Origin: Ophthalmolycus amberensis
Taxonomy: Eukaryota; Chordata; Actinopteri; Perciformes; Zoarcidae
Length of the DNA stretch: 64,000 bases
Assembly: GCA_024529925.1 (NCBI GenBank)
Contig: JAFEUB010001107.1
Location: 2,840,001-2,904,000, forward strand
Reading direction: 5' to 3'
This document shows positions 11,554 through 23,560 of this stretch, in pieces (position 1 is the first letter of the stretch; each line of letters starts with the position of its first letter). The notes below the pieces were generated by a model. The model was not told the origin of the DNA and ran no database searches. It was given only the letters and a program-made list of their open reading frames with translations. Made by a program: the position numbers and the translations under genes.

Positions 11554-13552
11554 AGTACTGTGTGTGTGTGTGTGTGTGAGAGTGAGAGAAAGAGAGAGTG
11601 ACTGGCTAATGTTGGGCTACAAAGATAGCATCAGCTCAGTGCATGATGTGTGGATGGATGACTGGAATGAAGATATAAATCAATAATTATAAAAAAGCAG
11701 AAAAAACAACTACAGATAATATCATCTCATTTAAAAGCAAATGTGTCATTTGCAATATTGGTAATTAAGACATTTGTGCTTCTCCTAATATTGTGGTGTC
11801 ATTTTTAAGTCGCATAAAATATGAAAATGCAATGAGATTTCTTTGAAAAGGAACACATTTCTTGAGTTATGAACCGTCAGAATTCAATGACTACATTTCC
11901 CCACATGGTGGTGTCACCGTGTCACTGCCAGTCTGAAGCATTGCTAAATATTACACTACACCCAAATATTTGTACATTCTAGTCTTCTTTTGGGCTTTTT
12001 GTAAATACATTTGCGGCCTCGGAATGATTTCCATATTTTAAATGAAAGCACCTCTAGCGCTGAATTGTTTTGTGTCGTTTTCACCATCACATGACATGTT
12101 TCAGCTCAGTCAGTTTGCGTTGCATGTCGGAAGTTGTTACTACTGAAACAGCTCACTGTTGTGTGTGTGCGTCAGAGAAGTCAAAGGAAAGTGTTTCATT
12201 GAACAACCCGCTGGTGGTCTTTCTCTCTCGGACAGCTGCAGAACATATTCGGTTCACAAAAAGTACAAGCAGAAAATACACTTTATAGCTCACAATAACA
12301 TTTCATAACATAACCGTATCTGTTAAAGAGCACCTTACGTGAATTATTGATCAAAACAAAAGATTTCTTTTTGAAATATAGAAAACTGGGTAGAAAGCAG
12401 ATCCACATATAATGACGATAAAGACTTATCTATTTAATGTAAACTGGTATTTGCACTGGTAAATTCATCAGTTTGAATTCATAACTCAAGGTCTACTTAT
12501 TAGGTTTCTTCCAGAGCTTTCAGCCACATCACATGGCCTTCATCTGCAAAGGGAGATGGTCAACTGTAGAATATGTACTCGGCAGGTTTACGTCATCTGA
12601 AGGGGCTGTTGTCCATCATAGGTCCTTTTTTTTTTTTTTACCATTCTGTTTTCATTGGTCATGCTCGTGTGTATTTGTTTGTATTTTAGTTTATGACATG
12701 AAAAAAAATAGGAAAATAACGTTTAAACCAACAAAAATTCAAAATAGAATTTCAGTCCAAAAAAGCAACTAATTTAATCAGTGAAGTGAATATAGTCTGA
12801 CTTATCCTGCATATTTGACTTAGACGTTGGACTTAATTGTGTTATATTTCACACTGTAGTAGTTGTGTGTGACTTTACTTTCTCTCCCTCTTAGTGTTCA
12901 ATACAACTGAAAGGTTTTTACCGTTGCATCCCTTTCTTTATATTGCAGTCATTGATGCTAGAATGGATACTTGTGAGAATACTTTTCATGCTCCGCTCCA
13001 TCACTCTAGCGCTGAACATTCTGTGCAATACACACCCATTGTAGAATCTGAAACGGACCCAAAATTTTCCTGAAGCTTAAACTGTGACATCATGAAAGCT
13101 GTGCTAGCTATCAAAATGTCCATTTGGCACAAAGGCTGTAGCCTGAATGACAGGCTTCGTAACGTCTACATTGTGTTGGCGGTTCCTTTGTGACGATCTC
13201 TACATCTCTCTGGCACATCCTCGCTTTCCAATGCCTCCTCTTTGTTTCAGTCCCTTTTAAGCTTCGACCTTTCGTTTAAAAAAAAAAAATCATTCTCCCT
13301 CTCTGCATTGAGTCTTTCATTCCTTTTAGATACATTCAGCGACAGTTCTGCGTTAAAACTGTACATCCTTGAAGCGTGATTGTGTAAAAGTAAAGGATCC
13401 AATGCGAAGCATACTGGGTTGTAGTTTTCATGGTCATCCTGTCAAAAGAGCCAGCCTTGTTGACCACAACAAGATTTTAGATGATTGATTTGATTGGAAT
13501 TACAGGGAAATCATACATCAGAGACAGTTTCGTAGTGTCAAAACATCTCGAC
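11554..13552. other. Convergent intergenic region with two 3' UTRs
   Basis: The dehydratase (+) and CDC42EP1 (-) genes converge here, so most of the 2 kb should be their 3' UTRs plus a short spacer. A short (TG)n lies just after the stop (11563-11580), and there are poly-T (12627-12640) and poly-A (13280-13289) runs. I see no coding exon or RNA gene. Confidence 0.55.
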
Positions 13553-15548
13553 TCAGACTTTGATTTCATCCTCGTCGTCCATGTAACTGTAGGACATTTT
13601 GTTCTTGGGCTGGCTGATGGTCATCATCTCTGAATCGGCAACCTCCATCCTGCTCCGTCCCTTCGAGTGGCCCACGCCGTAGTGGCGTGCGAGCACATCT
13701 GTGGCGCTCTGAAACCGCTCGCTCTCCATGCCTAGCCCCAACCTCCCTCGTTCAGGGGACCCCATCGCCACGTCGGGTACTTTATCAGAAAGCCCGACTC
13801 CGTTCGCCTCCTCTTCCTCCCACTCGGCCCCATGCGGGCTCTTCCTGCCCCCGCAGTCCTCCCTCAGCAGGGAGTCCACGTATGAGATAGTAGCCGAGTC
13901 CATCTCTGACCCCTCATTGGTCAACCCGCACGCCGACCCCGCCTCCTCTCCCTCCCAGGCGTGGCCGCGCTCCTCGAGGTGGTGGCCGTCGATCAGGCCG
14001 AACACCTCGCTCATGAGGGAGGGGCCGAGGTCAAAGGTGAAGGTGTCCAAAGACGTGAGGGAGGGGAGGGAGTCGGAGTAGGTGGACAAGATGCCGTCAG
14101 TGGGGTCGGTCAGAGAGCCGCGGTGGACGTTAGGGGAGCAGGAAGTGGGGAGGGAGATGGACGGCTGCTGACGCTCAGAGCGGGAGAGACGAGGCAGAGT
14201 GACGAAACCAGACTCAAGACCTGAGGAGAAGACACGGATGTCAATACACACAAATCTATAGGAGGTATTTTATATATACAGCTTATGTATTATGTCAAAC
14301 ACTAAATATATTTCAGATTATGATGGTTTATCATACGGGTCCAACAGGGGGCAGCGTGCACCCATCGGAGAACATCCTGTCTGATGATGACAGGCCGGCA
14401 AACCCCAGCCTGAAAAGTGCTGAGTTGTTCCGCTGTGTGAACAGTGAATCATCTGCCCGACCCTGCCAGATCGCTTAACAAGTCACACACTGATGACCCA
14501 AGCGGCTAAAATTACCGCCGCACCACTCAGTGCCAGCCCGTGAAGGGCCGAGAGTCTGGAGGTTTTTTCGTACCACCCAAAGAAAACAGCGTCTGACTTC
14601 ACAGATTAACACACTTTAACCAGAATGCAAGGAGGATTTGGTTGGATGAAAACCGGCAGACTCTCCCCATCCATGTGTCCTAATGCACCATTACTGGAGA
14701 GGGAAGTAGCTCCAGTTATCGCTACAAAAGTGAGTGAATTATGTGATTTTTGTCGGAAGATTTCAGATAGAAATGGCATCGCACACAAAACGCTTACATC
14801 CACACACACAGGGGAGGTATCAGCTATGACTGAGGTTTATTTGAGCCCCTCAGACAGCTTGTTACCGGCTCTGTCTGGATCTCTGTTTGTTAGTCAGTGC
14901 GTGCTGATTATGAGCCAAGGTGATTCATAAGGACATCTGGGGCAAATCTGTCTAGATTACTGGGTACTAACTGATGGATGAGTTTCACTGCGGCTCTCCA
15001 GATGGTTCCCACTTCTCTGCGGTATCCAGTTAACACCGGTTAACTCATTTGACCTTATTCTTTTCTTAAACTCACCATAAGAGCTTTTCCTCTCCTCTGG
15101 CGTGCTTTGAGAACTAGGGAAGAGCACTTTGGCGGTGGGACTCCCATTTGGCATGTCCACATCCAGCCTGGGGAGGGAGATGGCGTTCTTGATGATGGGA
15201 GAAAGGACGGGAGGCGGCGGCGACAGATCCTTGGATCCTCCCGTGGGTCGGTTGTCGGAGCCCCTCCTGATGTGACGGAGCGTCCTGGAGAAGAACGCTC
15301 CGATCTTGTTGTCCGGGCTGGAGACAGAAGCCGTTTCCCCGTTGTTCCCGTTGGCGCTGCCGCCGTGGTTGCTGAGGAACGAGGTGTCCCCGAACACAGT
15401 CGCCGCCGCGGCCCACGTGCATGGTGTGGCGGAAGTCCCCCAGAGGAGGGCTTATCATGTCCAGCGTGAGGTCTCCTTTAAAGCGGCGCTTGCTGTGGGA
15501 GTGTGTGACCAGTCCCTTTAGGCCTGACAACTTTTCCTGAAGATTCAT
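13553..15548 (-). CDS. cdc42ep1: Cdc42 effector protein 1 (BORG family, CRIB domain)
   Basis: Binds GTP-loaded Cdc42 through a CRIB motif and organises septins and actin at the cell cortex. Two coding exons on the minus strand: 15548-15076 and 14220-13553. The start ATG (15548) begins MNLQEKLSGLKGLV; the CRIB core ISPPLGDFRHTMHVG follows at about residue 30. Further BORG signatures are FGDTSFLSNHGG, SPIIKNAISLP, SSYG/LESGF across the intron, and LDLGPSL-like FDLGPSLMSEVFGL. The stop follows DDEDEIKV. After removing one extra base the protein is 379 residues, against 391 in human. As given, the frame breaks at about 15398 immediately after MHVGRGGD. The 3' half is acidic and Ser-rich. A probable untranslated first exon lies near 22.6 kb. 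Confidence 0.9.
14341..14356 (+). promoter_or_regulatory. CTCF-like motif in the CDC42EP1 intron
   Basis: CCAACAGGGGGCAGCG fits the CTCF core consensus CCASYAGRKGGCRSY except for A at the S position. Binding is not shown by sequence alone. Confidence 0.4.
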
Positions 15549-18384
15549 GATCACAAGAGGGGAACGACTTAATATTTCTTGAAAATCAAGTTCAAACAAT
15601 GCTTGGAATTGCCTTTAATCCCACTGAATGGCAAAACGGAGTAAAGTAAAGTCAACTTTTCTCCTCTTAGATCTTTGTCAAAAGTATTGACAGCTCAGCA
15701 GTCCAAAGTATGGACCTGAAATAGCTCTGAAAGCTTAATCCAAGATCTTGAAACTGTGTATTTTCTGAAAAGTTAAACTCCAGGCCTGCAGCGCCAAACA
15801 GCTCACTGGAATATTATCTCTGTTTATCATATGCAAGCCAAACTCTGTCCCCCTCTTGGTAGCCCGTTGTCATGCATAGCTGGCTGAATAAAACGGCCAT
15901 AAATTGGGGAGAACACTGTGCAGTTGTGTTCCTGGAAGAAGCCGGTCCAGTTGGAGTGCGGTCAGGTCGCCTGGTTTCCCCCCGCTTGCCTTGGGCTTTG
16001 GCTTAGTCGACATCAGCTCAGAAATAGGTCTGAGTCCAGCTGCAAACGGTTCTGCGGCCGCACCACGGAACCATCTATTGAGAGTAAAAACAGGGGAAAA
16101 AAGCATCTATCTTTAAAATGCAGACGGGGATGAACTTGATTTTGAGGGATGACATTTGCAGTTTTTTCTGTGGACGTTGAGATTAACGGCGCGTTGCTAT
16201 TCTGAATACTGTACGTCAACTAGATCTGTCTTTCCGCAGGTTTTTTTTTAGGATTCCAAAGGTCCGCTGGTCTGGAACCATCTAAATTTAGACCACAGTC
16301 ACTCCTCTGTGCAAAAACCAAAGACTGCCTCTTGTCCATAAAATGGGTGGACTTTCAAGGAATTCCTGCATCCATTTTGTCCTGCTTTGTCTGGCATGAA
16401 GGTTACACAAAGTTAATTTTACCTTTCACTGAAAACACTTATCACGCTTTGGAAGCCAAGCAGCAGCGCTCATTCAACAGGCTTAGATGTGTTTACAAAC
16501 AGGCAAAGTATGCTCAGCGAGACGGGAAGAGATAATATCAATTTCCTGATAAGAAAATCCCTGCTGCTACTTCACTGTAGCCTACTAGACTGTCAGTCGA
16601 AAGGCAGTAAAAGATGATCAGACAACTCCAAAATGTACCTAGTTAATTAATTATACGACAATTAAAATTGAGTGTGAAAAGAACCCGTCATGTACTTTTT
16701 TTTATCTCCAATAAGTTGGTAAAAAAAAAGAGAAATGCTTTGTATACTTTTTTCCTCGCCTACAATATGTTAATGAAATAAATTAAAATTAGTAAAAATG
16801 TATCTTTCAATGGCTAAATACATTTTTCAACTTTTTAGGTTTCCATTTTTGGTCGTTTATCTATTCCCCGTTTTAACTATTTCAATTTACGTTGACTTTT
16901 CTTGTCATTTTCTGTGTTCATGATCAGTGGAGCAATGAGAGAATTGTGTGGCTAGCTAGCTTAACTGAAAGATACAATGAGCACCAGCCTTTTCAGCTAG
17001 CTACATAGCTAAAGCTAACTATTGCGCCGGTAACATTAATCAGCCATACTTCAAACTTCTGTAGCATTACTGTATAAAGTTCTTTAACAGTAGCTAAAGC
17101 ATGTTAGCCGGTAAGGTAATGCTAACAAAGTAGGCTAGCTAACATCAATTAGAATTCTTGGACACCGTATTTCTGCCTATATTATCTTCCATTCACATTA
17201 TTTGCAGCCTCTTTAGATGTTACAGCTTGTATTTGTATTCATTTTTACGCTCCTTTTAAATTATTTGACTAAATAGTATTATCAATTGATGCATTTTGTT
17301 ATATTTTTTACTTGACTGGCAGCTTTTACTTCCTTTTGCCGTTTTCTTTGGAGCTCCATACCGCTGTAAGTCGGTAACGAAGGCAATAAAATAAATTGCC
17401 TTTTCTCATGTGTTGTTCTTTGCCAGCAGAGTAATGGATATCCAATTCTAAAATATTTTGATAGCATGAAGCAGCCCTGACATGGACCTCTGGTTCTCTT
17501 TAAAGCTTTCCACTGCAGCGGCTCAATGTCGGCAGGCCTCCCACGCATGCACGGCCCCGTCTGGCTTCATTAATGACCCGCTATGGTTCAAGAGATGGGG
17601 ATTGCGTCAGGTCCAAGGCAGCCCTTCTAATTTGCTGCTGACCGCAGTCCCAGGGCCCTGCGCTCCACTTCCCCTGCCTGGCGTTTTTTAAGAGGGGCAT
17701 CTGGGAGCGCGGAGGGAGGAAGCGCCGCACATACCAGCGCTGAGCAGAGCCATATCAAGGCTCACGAAGGGACGCCAGGGACCAGTATACCGAGGTGTGA
17801 TGTTTAATCTAAGATGGCGTGGGCGCGCAGGGACCTTGTGCACGTTTACTGAAGCAACAGGCCACCTCTGATTACAGCTCCCCAGGGACAGCGGTCGCAG
17901 ACATAACGGCTCTATGCTTTTCACAATAAGGGAAGGAGTTTGTCTTGTACATCAAGGCTGAACGAGAGAACCCTCGTTCTAATTGATAACCGGCAGTATT
18001 ACAGGAATACAAACCATTAATTGCTCTGGCTGTGTGCTTATGGAAAGCTCTGGTGTTTTGTCTTTGCCTGTAATCCCGTTGAAGACCTTTGACCGCAGCT
18101 CAGAGGGGGGTCGCCCGCTCCGACTCCTCTTATGTATCTGGACCCTATGCATTTGCTTCTATCCCTCCTCTCTGTGATCCTTCTTTGCACTTGCTCCTCT
18201 GGTACAGTCACACACATAAAGCAGCCAGCAGCCTCAGGCCTCAGATAAAAATGGCCTAAAAAAAGTTTGAGTCTTAAAAAGGTAATGAGTTTAACGCTGT
18301 AATCCCAGTAGCAGCCTGCCTGCCTGCGTGTTGGATATCAGAAAAGAATAAAGAGACCTCTCGACAGGAGGGACTTGGACGTAC

Positions 18385-18496
18385 CCCGGATTATCTCCTA
18401 ATCCCTCATCTCCTCCGCTACCCCCACTAGGGCGTCTGTTTTGGGGCAAGGCCTGGCTGCTACTGCCCTGGTAGGCTGCTCCACTGGTTCTGATTC
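18385..18496 (-). other. Candidate minus-strand exon, possibly CDC42EP1 5' UTR
   Basis: On the minus strand an acceptor (ctctgacag) is followed by 112 bases and a good donor (gtacgt). One frame is open through it (SSSQALPQNRRPSGGSGG), but I do not recognise the peptide. Its position between the putative first exon (22.6 kb) and the first coding exon (15.5 kb) fits an untranslated or alternative exon. Confidence 0.3.
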
Positions 18497-19656
18497 CTGT
18501 CAGAGAATAAATGAAATACAAAGTGAGCTTCAGGTAGGGGGAGAGTCAATTCAAGCTGAAGCGAGGAAGGGTGAGAAGTGATGAAAATTAGGTTTGGAGT
18601 GAAGGGAGAGGATGGCAAAATTGGGCAGAAATAAAGATGACAGGAACGGATGCCGAGAGAAATTAAGCAATGAGTAAGCTCTTTTTCAACGCTGACCCAG
18701 ACAAATCTGCACAGATGTCTCAGAGGTGGTGAGAGAGAAAACTGTGGAAACTTCAATACCCGGAAATCTTGCAACGAAACATCAGTGGACCAGGACTCAA
18801 TCGCTGTTGATGGGGAAACTCTTTTCTGTTACTCCACCAGTTGGTGATAAAAAATGCATTATTGCTTTAAAACTTCTGCCAAGTCCGTCTTTCTGCTGCA
18901 CCTCCGAGTTGTTTTCCTCGGGCAACTCACCATTCAGGGGGTTTTGGTGCGTTCATACATCGCAGACGGGGCTCAATAAAATATTTCCATGTCACTACGT
19001 ACAGTATTTGCTTGAGGTGGCTTTGCTGGATATAAACCAGAGTAACCACAGTCTAATAGGAGCCGTGTGTGTGTGTGCGTGTGTGCGTGTGTGTGTGTTT
19101 GTACGAACACATTCCTGAGCATCGGTCGGTGGAGTCTCTCTCTCGATTACGACCATCAAACATCCTTCCCAACCTCGGCGCTGATTGAAACCACGTTTGG
19201 GTCTGAACCATCTCTTTTTTTTCTGTCATTCTCTCTTCTCCTCTCCTCCTCACCCTTTCTGTTTCCCTTCCTGCTTCGCTCAGTTCTTCCGCTCTCCTCT
19301 CTTTTCCATTTCTTCTACTGTTTCTTGTCTTCTGGTTAACTGTGTCTCCTTTTGTCTGCTCTCTCTTCCCTTTATACTCACTTTACACTCATTCTGAATG
19401 TGCTCCTCTCTTTCCTCTTCTCCTTCCCTTGTTTTCCTTTCTCTTTTTCTGTCCCTGTTTTATCTTTATTTTCTTCTTCTACTGTCCTGCCTCTCTTTGA
19501 GCGTCTTGGCTGACTCGGGGAGGCTGAAAAAGCTTGTCTAAAACAGCTGCTGGGCCCACACACACCCTCATTAATCTCACTTTTGATGACTTTAACTCAA
19601 AAATATTTACTCTGATATTGTTTTCCATGATGGACTTTGTGTTTCATGGCGGGTCT

Positions 19657-19672
19657 CCCCCCCCCCCCCCCC
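19657..19672. repeat. Poly-C tract (C16)
   Basis: Uninterrupted run of 16 C within pyrimidine-rich DNA. Confidence 0.9.
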
Positions 19673-20179
19673 TCTCTCTTCTCATGTCCTTCACTCACTA
19701 ACCCCGCTAACCAGGTGAACAAACATACAAGATAAGGCCACATTTTTCGGTCTAACTCTTTGAATTTCAATTACGCTCCTATGTTCCCCGTCCACGCTCA
19801 GCCTGAATCCAAGCAAAACACGGCTACACTTCCTCCTCCGCCAAGAAAACATTTCCATGCTCCAACAAATATCCATACTCTCCGAGGCTCTCTGCTTCCT
19901 GCATCTGCTAGAACCGGCGGTCCCAATTTGCCCTCTTTGTTGCCTCTCTCTCTGTTTATATCTCTTCTGCGCTGCATACATAAACTCTTTTTTCTTTTCT
20001 TCTCCCTTGCTTCTGCTCACACATGCACATCGCCCCCTTCTCTTCGTTATAGGTCTTTAAAGGAGGCTTTAAAATGGTCAGTTTAACTGTTAAGTGATGA
20101 GAGCATAGAACATAGACACTGCAGCCAGACTGACGCATGTACATGACTGATAGTATATGTCCGGCTCTGTAGCCACGAG

Positions 20180-20600
20180 TCTTTAAAAGGAATAGTTTGA
20201 CGTTTTGTAAAATACGATTGATTGCTGAGAGTTTATGGGATGATACACACTAGTTTACGTTCAGATCTGTGCGATAAGGTACGTCCAGCAGCTGGTTTAG
20301 CTTAGCACAAAGACTGGAAACACTGGGAAACAAGATATCATGTTAATTAGTGAGCTTTAAAGATGCTGACAGGGCTATATCTGCTAAAATATTTCTTTAG
20401 AGACGGATTTTTGTTACTTTTCGACAGCTGTTTTACCCTGTTTCTAGTCTTTGTGCTAAGCTAACTAGCTGTCGCTACATATTTCGTGTACACACATGAG
20501 AGTGAATTTGATCTTTTCATCTATACCCCTCGGCAAGAAATGAGCTGATATTTTGTATTTCTTTAACTGTCAACGATTGATATTAGCCTGAGAAATCCAG
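20180..20600. repeat. Two head-to-head copies of a dispersed TTAGCTTAGC-family element
   Basis: A plus-oriented copy begins with ggaatagtttgacgttttg and contains GGTTTAGCTTAGCACAAAG and ACTGGAAACACTGGGAAAC. From about 20,420 the reverse complement of the same core appears (TAGTCTTTGTGCTAAGCTAA) followed by the reversed 5' part ending near 20,590. The result is an imperfect inverted repeat of about 400 bases. It has no coding capacity and looks like a nonautonomous mobile element. Confidence 0.6.
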
Positions 20601-21561
20601 TATTTATTGGGCTCTACAAGAGAGTTTCATGTTGTATAGTTTCAGGGAGAACAGCTAGCTTCATAACCGTTTACATCAATCATCACCGGAAAAGTTCACA
20701 TGCAGTCAAATTTTGGACATCAGCCAGACATGAGCTGTTTAAAAATCATGGTGGCTTGGTCAAAAATGTCCTCACATGTCAACTAACATCTGTATCCTAA
20801 AATATTTGAAGTGAGATGCTAAATAGTCACTTTTTAAGTGTGTTAATGAGATGAGAAAAACTTGGCTTATTCCTCTACCGGGGGGGATGTTGGACCATCT
20901 TGTTAGACGAGTGAGTTGTGGCCATTTGGCCGAGCGTGATGGAGCGGTTTTCCCAACATCATCATCATGTGTGGCAAAAAAACAAAAAAACATGTGGTGT
21001 GAAAACAAATACAGCAGCTGGATTCTGAGTTCTCACCTCTGCACCTAACCCCTTTATGGTTGGTTGCGTCAATGACACCCAAGGGTCACAAAAGGCCACC
21101 CTCAGAGGAATGTTGAACTCAGGTAAAAAAAGAAAGAAAAAACGAATGGGCAGGAAAACCACAGGGGGGGGGGGTGTCTGCACTCATTTACTTCATCAAG
21201 TACTGTATCATTACGGTAAATCATATGAGGGGGATGTACAGGAAACATATTACATGCATGTGTTAGTCATCTGCTGCTGGCTGAGCTGCGTGCGTATACA
21301 GGAGGCCGAACTTAGAAATATCAAAGCATGTACTCGAGGAGGATATACTGCACGCCTACTCTGGGGAGACTAACTGGGGGAATTACAGAGCCGGCTAAAC
21401 ATGGAAAAGTCACAGAGCGCACCGATCCACAGTAAGGAAGACTGAGCTCATCAATGCATGTATTGGATTTTGTGTTATTATCACTGAAGCTGACTGGCTT
21501 TCTTCATTGATCACCTTTATTGGCGGGCTTTAGCAGGCCAACAGGCTCTTTAATCAATGTT

Positions 21562-21587
21562 TGTGTGTGTGTGTGTGTGTGTGTGTT
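21562..21587. repeat. (TG)n microsatellite
   Basis: About 13 perfect TG units. Confidence 0.95.
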
Positions 21588-22585
21588 GTATTTCACACGG
21601 TGGCCTCCCTGTTGGCTTGCTGGCAGGTTGTAGGGGTCAGAAGGCCACTGCCCCCAGCTTGTAATGAGTCCAACACTGCGCGGCCCGTTTGTCGTCCGTA
21701 ATTAAAACACCTCAAGGCCACCAACTTCAACTTCACCCCCGTCATTGTTCCACCGAGTCAGAGCACATCTTGGTCATTGTTTGACATGTATTGAAAAATT
21801 GACGGGTCGTGTCGTGCAACTGCTGTAATTGCAAGGCAGAGCGACAAAAAAGAAAAAATGAAAGCAGCGGCAGAGTTTATTCTGACCAAGAATATGCTGC
21901 TGCTGCTGAATATAAACACAGAGCGCAGCGGATTGAGTTTCACGTCAGACATCTGAGACTCTCGCAACACTAAAAACAACTTACAGTATGACCATTAACA
22001 GCATGTCTGATAACAGCTTGGTCTCAGTCAACATTTACAATACTTAATGGTATCGCCTTATCTGAAACTATAGACCTGTTTGCTTTCTTTCTCTGGTCAG
22101 CAGGAGGCTTTTTTCCCCCTCAGCACCTTTTAATTCATCCATATCTTAAGTATAGAAAAAAAAACAAGCAGCATTGCTAATAATTAATCACAAAATATGC
22201 ATTCATCTCAAAAGTTGTTTTTGTTTTGTTTTTCCTTCTACAAGCAATACGACGTATCTACGATACAATACAAATATCACAGTAAAATGTAAGGAATGTT
22301 TTACAAATATTAAAGGATATTATAGAATATACTTTATAAAATAGACCCTGGATGATGAAACTACATTGTGCCGATAAACTTTTCATATGCACCAAAAAAA
22401 GTTCCAACACGTTCAGTGCACTTACTTACTGCAAACTTTCTCAAAGTCTGTAAATGAATATAATAACATTCAATATGAAAGTACTATAAAGTCTCCATTA
22501 ACTTATCACAGAATTTTACAGACTCTTTCTGAGAACATTATGGAGTTATTTCACCTCATATGAATATAATATAATATTAACTCAC

Positions 22586-22760
22586 CCCGCGGAAACTGCG
22601 ACACTCAGAGCAAGGAGACTGCTTGGGTCCGGTTAAATTATCTTCCCATTAGGAATGTATTTCAGCTTCGTGCGGTCCGAGGGAGCTGGTGGTGCCGCCG
22701 GACTGTCCCGCTAGTGCGCCGGGTGTGCTGAGCGGTGCAGCGCGGAGGACGAGGAAAGGG
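22586..22760 (-). promoter_or_regulatory. CpG-rich putative first exon/promoter, probably of CDC42EP1
   Basis: GC- and CpG-rich DNA in an AT-rich neighbourhood. On the minus strand it ends in an excellent donor (CGCGGG|gtgagtta, exon end at 22586). The nearest minus-strand coding start downstream is CDC42EP1 at 15548, whose ATG exon is likewise preceded by an acceptor-like AG on the minus strand. The gene assignment is inferred; the exact transcription start is not visible. Confidence 0.45.
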
Positions 22761-22903
22761 GGGGCGGGCCGTCGGTCAAACACCAATGAAACCATCAGAG
22801 AGCCCCGCCGGGGAACTCCCACACCTCACACTTCAGCTTGATGTCTCTATGGCGCGCGCCTTGTCAACACGGGTTGAAGCGAAAAGTAAACATTGCGTCT
22901 GCA

Positions 22904-22922
22904 GCCGAACTAGGTGGCGCTG
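22904..22922 (+). promoter_or_regulatory. CTCF-like motif (forward)
   Basis: The CTAGGTGGCGCTG part matches the CTCF core SYAGRKGGCRSY completely, but the preceding CCA is GAA. It lies beside the CpG-rich block and at the left edge of the gene-poor interval. Confidence 0.35.
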
Positions 22923-23289
22923 TGACATGGCTCTCATATCAAATGTGAACACTTTCTGATGCTCCATAAAAAGACACATTTGTGAGTTGAAATGACGCTT
23001 TGCTCAAGAGAGTGCCAACCTGTCAAGTGCCGATCATCAGCCTTGATCAGCTGAGTATCTGCTGACTTTTTAGCAAGAGGGAAATACATAATTATGACTT
23101 TTTTTTCAAGGTGACTCAGTTTGCCTGCTTAATGTTTAACTACCCACATGTTGATGTGACTCCATTTAAACATGAATCTAATATGGCTTTGATGTGCCTG
23201 AAACTAACACAAATATAACAGTAGCTTATAATATAACCAATCATCTGCTGATAGTATGAGCATGCAGTTGCCATTTTTTTAAAGATATA

Positions 23290-23560
23290 GTGTCATATAT
23301 TGGAAAATACGTTTTTTTTTCTTTTTTTGCAGAAAGATTGATATCATTCTGTTTTTACATTTTTTTTAAGCTACAGCTAAGAGACGTTAGCTTAGCATAC
23401 CATAAAGCATGGCATCGGGGAAACAGCTAGCTCTGTCCAAAGGCAACATCTTCCTACCAGCAGGTTATATCTTACAACTCAGTCAAAGCTAATCTAATTG
23501 TTCCCTGGTTCTAGCTTCATATCTAATTGTCAGATCTGAAGGTGGTATTGTTCTTCTTGT
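23290..23560 (+). repeat. Copy of the dispersed TTAGCTTAGC-family element
   Basis: Contains GACGTTAGCTTAGCATACCA, GGGGAAACAGCTAGCTCTGT, CCAAAGGCAACATC and CTACCAGCAGG in the same order as the corresponding parts of the 35.4 kb copy, with substantial divergence and a T-rich expansion upstream. Confidence 0.55.

Larger units (their letters stand above)
15549..22585. other. Probable 5' intron and upstream region of CDC42EP1
   Basis: About 7 kb with no convincing long coding exon. It holds a GCTAGC/GCTAAC-rich patch (16,950-17,140), a (TG)n patch (19,064-19,100), a C/T-rich stretch with a C16 run (19,657-19,672), a head-to-head pair of dispersed repeat copies (20,180-20,600), a (TG)13 array (21,562-21,587) and a G10 run near 21,167. 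One candidate minus-strand exon is listed separately (18385-18496). The interval is bounded on the right by CpG-rich DNA with a minus-strand donor. Confidence 0.45.

Noticed and set aside
13687..14224. Plus-strand open frames opposite CDC42EP1
   Set aside because: Shadows of the GC-rich CDC42EP1 exon; the minus-strand reading has the conserved BORG features.
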